From the NCBI GenBank assembly GCA_021817875.1, contig JAKAFQ010000205.1, forward strand, positions 1 through 7,238: a DNA stretch of 7,238 nucleotides, read 5' to 3'. A program made the translations under genes and the position numbers. Below are positions 5,701 to 7,238 of the stretch, piece by piece. The notes below the pieces were generated by a model, which worked only from the letters and a program-made list of their open reading frames with translations, was not told where the DNA came from and did no database searches. Numbering within the stretch: position 1 is the first letter of the stretch; each line of letters starts with the position of its first letter. Source of the DNA: Pseudomonadota bacterium (GTDB taxonomy: Bacteria > Pseudomonadota > Gammaproteobacteria > Steroidobacterales > Steroidobacteraceae).

Positions 5701-5735
5701 AGTTGCCTGTGACACAGTGCACCAAACAGGCGACT
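5701..5735. repeat. 10-bp stem-loop with one wobble pair next to a GGGGTCAG motif
   Basis: AGTTGCCTGT (5701-5710) pairs with ACAGGCGACT (5726-5735) with a single G-T pair and a 15-base loop. The preceding GACCGGGGTC (5691-5700) resembles the conserved heads of REP-type elements seen in environmental proteobacteria. It lies just upstream of the SRAP start. A REP-like identity is inference; a second copy is not seen in the window. Confidence 0.45.
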
Positions 5736-5750
5736 CTCCTGGCACCCCTC

Positions 5751-5768
5751 CGTCGCTCAGGAGCGACG
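5751..5768. repeat. Perfect CGTCGCTC/GAGCGACG stem-loop
   Basis: CGTCGCTC (5751-5758) and GAGCGACG (5761-5768) are exact reverse complements. In RNA the practical fold is a 7-bp stem with a CAGG loop. No T run follows on either strand. Confidence 0.6.
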
Positions 5769-5790
5769 CGACCACAGCTGATCGAGACAG

Positions 5791-5816
5791 CCGGGCCGAC
5801 TGATCAGTCTGCCCGG
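5791..5816. repeat. 26-bp near-perfect palindrome
   Basis: The core GACTGATCAGTC (5798-5809) is a perfect 12-bp palindrome. Outside it CCGGGC (5791-5796) pairs with GCCCGG (5811-5816), and only the 5797/5810 pair is mismatched. The absence of a central loop favours a protein-binding dyad or cruciform over an RNA hairpin. It overlaps the stop codon of the possible small ORF at 5804-5971. Confidence 0.65.
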
Positions 5817-5971
5817 TGCGACGCCTGGTACGAAATCGCCGGCACGTTCGCTCGAGGGCTGCCGCCGCTCGACCGCTGGGCGCAGTCCGACCGACAGGCA
5901 ACGCACAGCATGGCGGCCAGCATGAGAGTCAAAAAAAGCCCCTTGAGCAAGCGCCGTGGGAACGCGGGCAC
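5804..5971 (-). CDS. Possible 55-residue lipoprotein-like small ORF
   Basis: From a GTG at 5969-5971 this minus-strand frame encodes 55 residues. The N-terminus looks like an export signal: PRRLLKG supplies positive charge, LFLTLMLAAMLCV is hydrophobic, and Cys26 follows as LCVAC, a weak lipobox with Cys at -3. The remainder (RSDCAQRSSGGSPRANVPA and so on) is polar and short. Against it: there is no ribosome binding site, the hairpin at 5973-5994 sits directly upstream of the GTG, and the stop codon falls inside a palindrome. It could be a real small lipoprotein (entericidin-like in size), a gene remnant, or chance. Confidence 0.25.
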   Translation of the reverse strand: MPAFPRRLLKGLFLTLMLAAMLCVACRSDCAQRSSGGSPRANVPAISYQASHRAD

Positions 5972-5972
5972 G

Positions 5973-5994
5973 CGGTGGGCCGATCAGCCCATCG
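5973..5994. repeat. 8-bp stem-loop CGGTGGGC/GCCCATCG
   Basis: CGGTGGGC (5973-5980) pairs with GCCCATCG (5987-5994), one G-T pair, 6-base loop CGATCA. It lies just upstream (minus strand) of the possible small ORF. Confidence 0.4.
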
Positions 5995-6483
5995 GTCAGC
6001 ACGCAGACGGGAATGTGTGCCGATCACACTTGCCATGAATTGCTTCCCGGATTTTCGAGAATCTTCACCCGCAGACCGCCTCAGGACCGGAACAACGACG
6101 CGAGCCACAACCAGGCCGAGCGCGGCACCATCGACAACGCGCAACGGCCTCAGCCTGGATTTGCTGACCAGCGGCAACGCCACCGTATGACCGACGAAAG
6201 GCACCGGGACGTGGTGCCGCAGCGGCCGCAATACGAGCAATTGCGTCGGCAGATCCCCTGGCCGCGACGGCGACTCGCGCCTGAACGGTGCAATCGCTGC
6301 CGATCGCGGCACGCGTCGACCGCGACAGGAGGCCGTACGGGCAGGTGTGTTGTGCACTCGTTCACGGATCGCGGCGTGCCGCGGCTTGCCATTGGCCCCC
6401 CGCGTGGCTGGGTGAGACGGGTCAGTGCGCGCAGAAGGCCGGTCGCGCCGGAACGGCCGGAAGTCTCGCCGCGCCGTCGGGGT

Positions 6484-7238
6484 TCAGTCGGATGCGACCT
6501 CGAAGTGCGCCTCGACTTCGGCCGCCCAGGCAAGCAGCCCGCCTTCCAGGTGCCCCGGTGCGGCAATTCCGGCACGCAGCGCGATCGCGCAGGCCAGGAG
6601 GCTTCGGTATCCGGAGCGGCAGAGGAAAACGGGATCATCACCGGCCGCGAACTCCGCGAGGCGGCTCTCGAGCTCTCGCAGCGGAATGTTGCGCGCACCA
6701 TCGAGATGCCGGACGGCGAATTCCCGCGGCTCGCGCACGTCAATCAGCACTAACGGTGGGCCGGCCGATTCAGCCGATGCCAGCAGCTCACGCAAGCCGA
6801 TCGCCGAAAGACGACGCGCGCCGAGCGTTTCGGTGTCACACACCGGGCCGAAGTCCATGGGCGCCGTGATCACGGGATGCGAGCCGCACACCGGGCAGTC
6901 ATCGCGCCGGCTGACGGGCAGTTCCGTGAAGCTGAGATCCAGGGCATCGTAGCTCAGGAGCCGGCCGATCAGCGGCATGCCGATGCCTGCGGCGATCTTG
7001 ATGGCCTCGTTGGCTTGTATCGTACCCAACACGCCGGGTAGCACTCCGAGGACGCCGGCTTCGGCGCAGCCGGCCACCGCGCCCTCCTCGCCTTGTGGAA
7101 ACAGGCAGCGATAACACGGGCCCAGACCGGGAATGTACGTCATGGTCTGGCCCTCGAAACGGTGGATCGCCGCCGTGACGAGCGGTCTGCCGAGCAGCAC
7201 GCAGGCGTCATTGACCAGATAGCGCGTGCTCAGCCTGT
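6484..7238 (-). CDS. moeB: MoeB/ThiF-type adenylyltransferase fused to a rhodanese domain (5' part outside window)
   Basis: The frame is open to the window edge, so the visible 250 residues are the C-terminal part; the nucleotide-binding N-terminal half lies outside. The start reads STRYLVNDACVLLGRPLV and HRFEGQ, as in MoeB/ThiF/MOCS3 E1-like enzymes that adenylate the C-terminal glycine of a ubiquitin-like sulfur carrier such as MoaD or ThiS. Two zinc-binding CxxC pairs are visible, C41-YR-C44 and C114-PV-C117. The Cys of AGCAEAGVLG (C57) matches the conserved thioester-forming Cys. Residues about 140-250 are a rhodanese domain: LIDVREPREF, HLDGARNIP, and the active loop C206-RSGYRS. This MOCS3/MoeZ-like fusion suggests one protein that both adenylates and sulfurates its carrier. 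Whether it serves molybdopterin, thiamine or another pathway cannot be told without neighbours. Confidence 0.9.
   Translation of the reverse strand, partial: RLSTRYLVNDACVLLGRPLVTAAIHRFEGQTMTYIPGLGPCYRCLFPQGEEGAVAGCAEAGVLGVLPGVLGTIQANEAIKIAAGIGMPLIGRLLSYDALDLSFTELPVSRRDDCPVCGSHPVITAPMDFGPVCDTETLGARRLSAIGLRELLASAESAGPPLVLIDVREPREFAVRHLDGARNIPLRELESRLAEFAAGDDPVFLCRSGYRSLLACAIALRAGIAAPGHLEGGLLAWAAEVEAHFEVASD

Larger units (their letters stand above)
5674..6483. other. Palindrome-rich intergenic region
   Basis: This stretch lies between the moeB-type gene and the SRAP gene. Open frames on both strands are long because of high GC, but they show Arg/Pro-rich shadow composition and no known family. 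A minus frame at 5929-6357 has a hydrophobic segment near 6080-6180 (VALPLVSKSRLRPLRVVDGA) yet no convincing start. The supported content is three dyads at 5701-5816, a hairpin at 5973-5994 and a possible 55-codon ORF at 5804-5971, listed separately. Confidence 0.45.

Noticed and set aside
5695..5732. GGGGTC-led 38-base stretch as a Tn3 terminal repeat
   Set aside because: Only the first six bases fit; the inner TAAG end is absent and it is nearly 2 kb from the transposase relic with no partner.
5929..6357. Minus-strand open frame of 142 codons between the moeB-type and SRAP genes
   Set aside because: There is no ribosome binding site, no family pattern and the composition is Arg-rich; the only hydrophobic segment is short. 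It may be a relic but nothing supports a product.
5956..6753. Long plus-strand open frame (265 codons)
   Set aside because: It is mostly Arg/Pro/Gln-rich shadow sequence and runs antisense through the rhodanese part of the moeB-type gene, which is clearly the real gene there.

Overview
The window looks like chromosomal DNA from a GC-rich proteobacterium, most likely a gammaproteobacterium of the Lysobacter/Xanthomonas/Nevskia/Steroidobacter type. The basis is soft: GC-rich codon use, a MoeB-type enzyme fused to a rhodanese domain, an SRAP protein that starts MCERY, an FNR/Anr-type box, and a degraded fragment of a large exported protein. No 16S rRNA, tRNA or CRISPR array was seen, so placement stays approximate.

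Layout. Positions 1-422 hold no convincing gene. A minus-strand lipoprotein gene (423-917) and a plus-strand gene for an exported TPR-repeat protein (1209-2327) diverge from a shared intergenic region. About 500 non-coding bases follow (2328-2827), with direct repeats, an AT-rich perfect palindrome and an 11-bp inverted repeat. A small four-helix CopD-like membrane protein gene (2828-3289, minus) has a near-consensus FNR/Anr box upstream (3341-3354). Next is a cut-off fragment of a Tn3-family transposase (about 3519-3824, plus), which abuts the 3' end of a cupin gene (3843-4328, minus). The cupin gene has tandem stem-loops upstream and a nested inverted repeat early in its coding sequence.

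Behind it, 4672-5001 (minus) is a decayed fragment of an exported protein. It reads continuously in one frame but has stop codons where two tryptophans are expected. It lies directly downstream of, and in frame with, an SRAP (YedK/HMCES-like) gene (5002-5673, minus). A stretch of about 800 bases (5674-6483) is rich in palindromes and holds at most a 55-codon lipoprotein-like ORF. The right edge cuts a MoeB/ThiF-type adenylyltransferase with a C-terminal rhodanese domain (6484-7238, minus, 5' end outside the window).

The genes do not form one pathway. The window reads as a set of single-gene units separated by long, decayed or repeat-rich intergenic stretches, with at least two gene relics. 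I did not find a convincing undescribed multi-gene system. The best leads are the SRAP protein that lacks two of the four residues known from YedK catalysis, the predicted FNR control of the CopD-like protein, the doubly interrupted exported-protein relic, and the palindrome cluster downstream of moeB.
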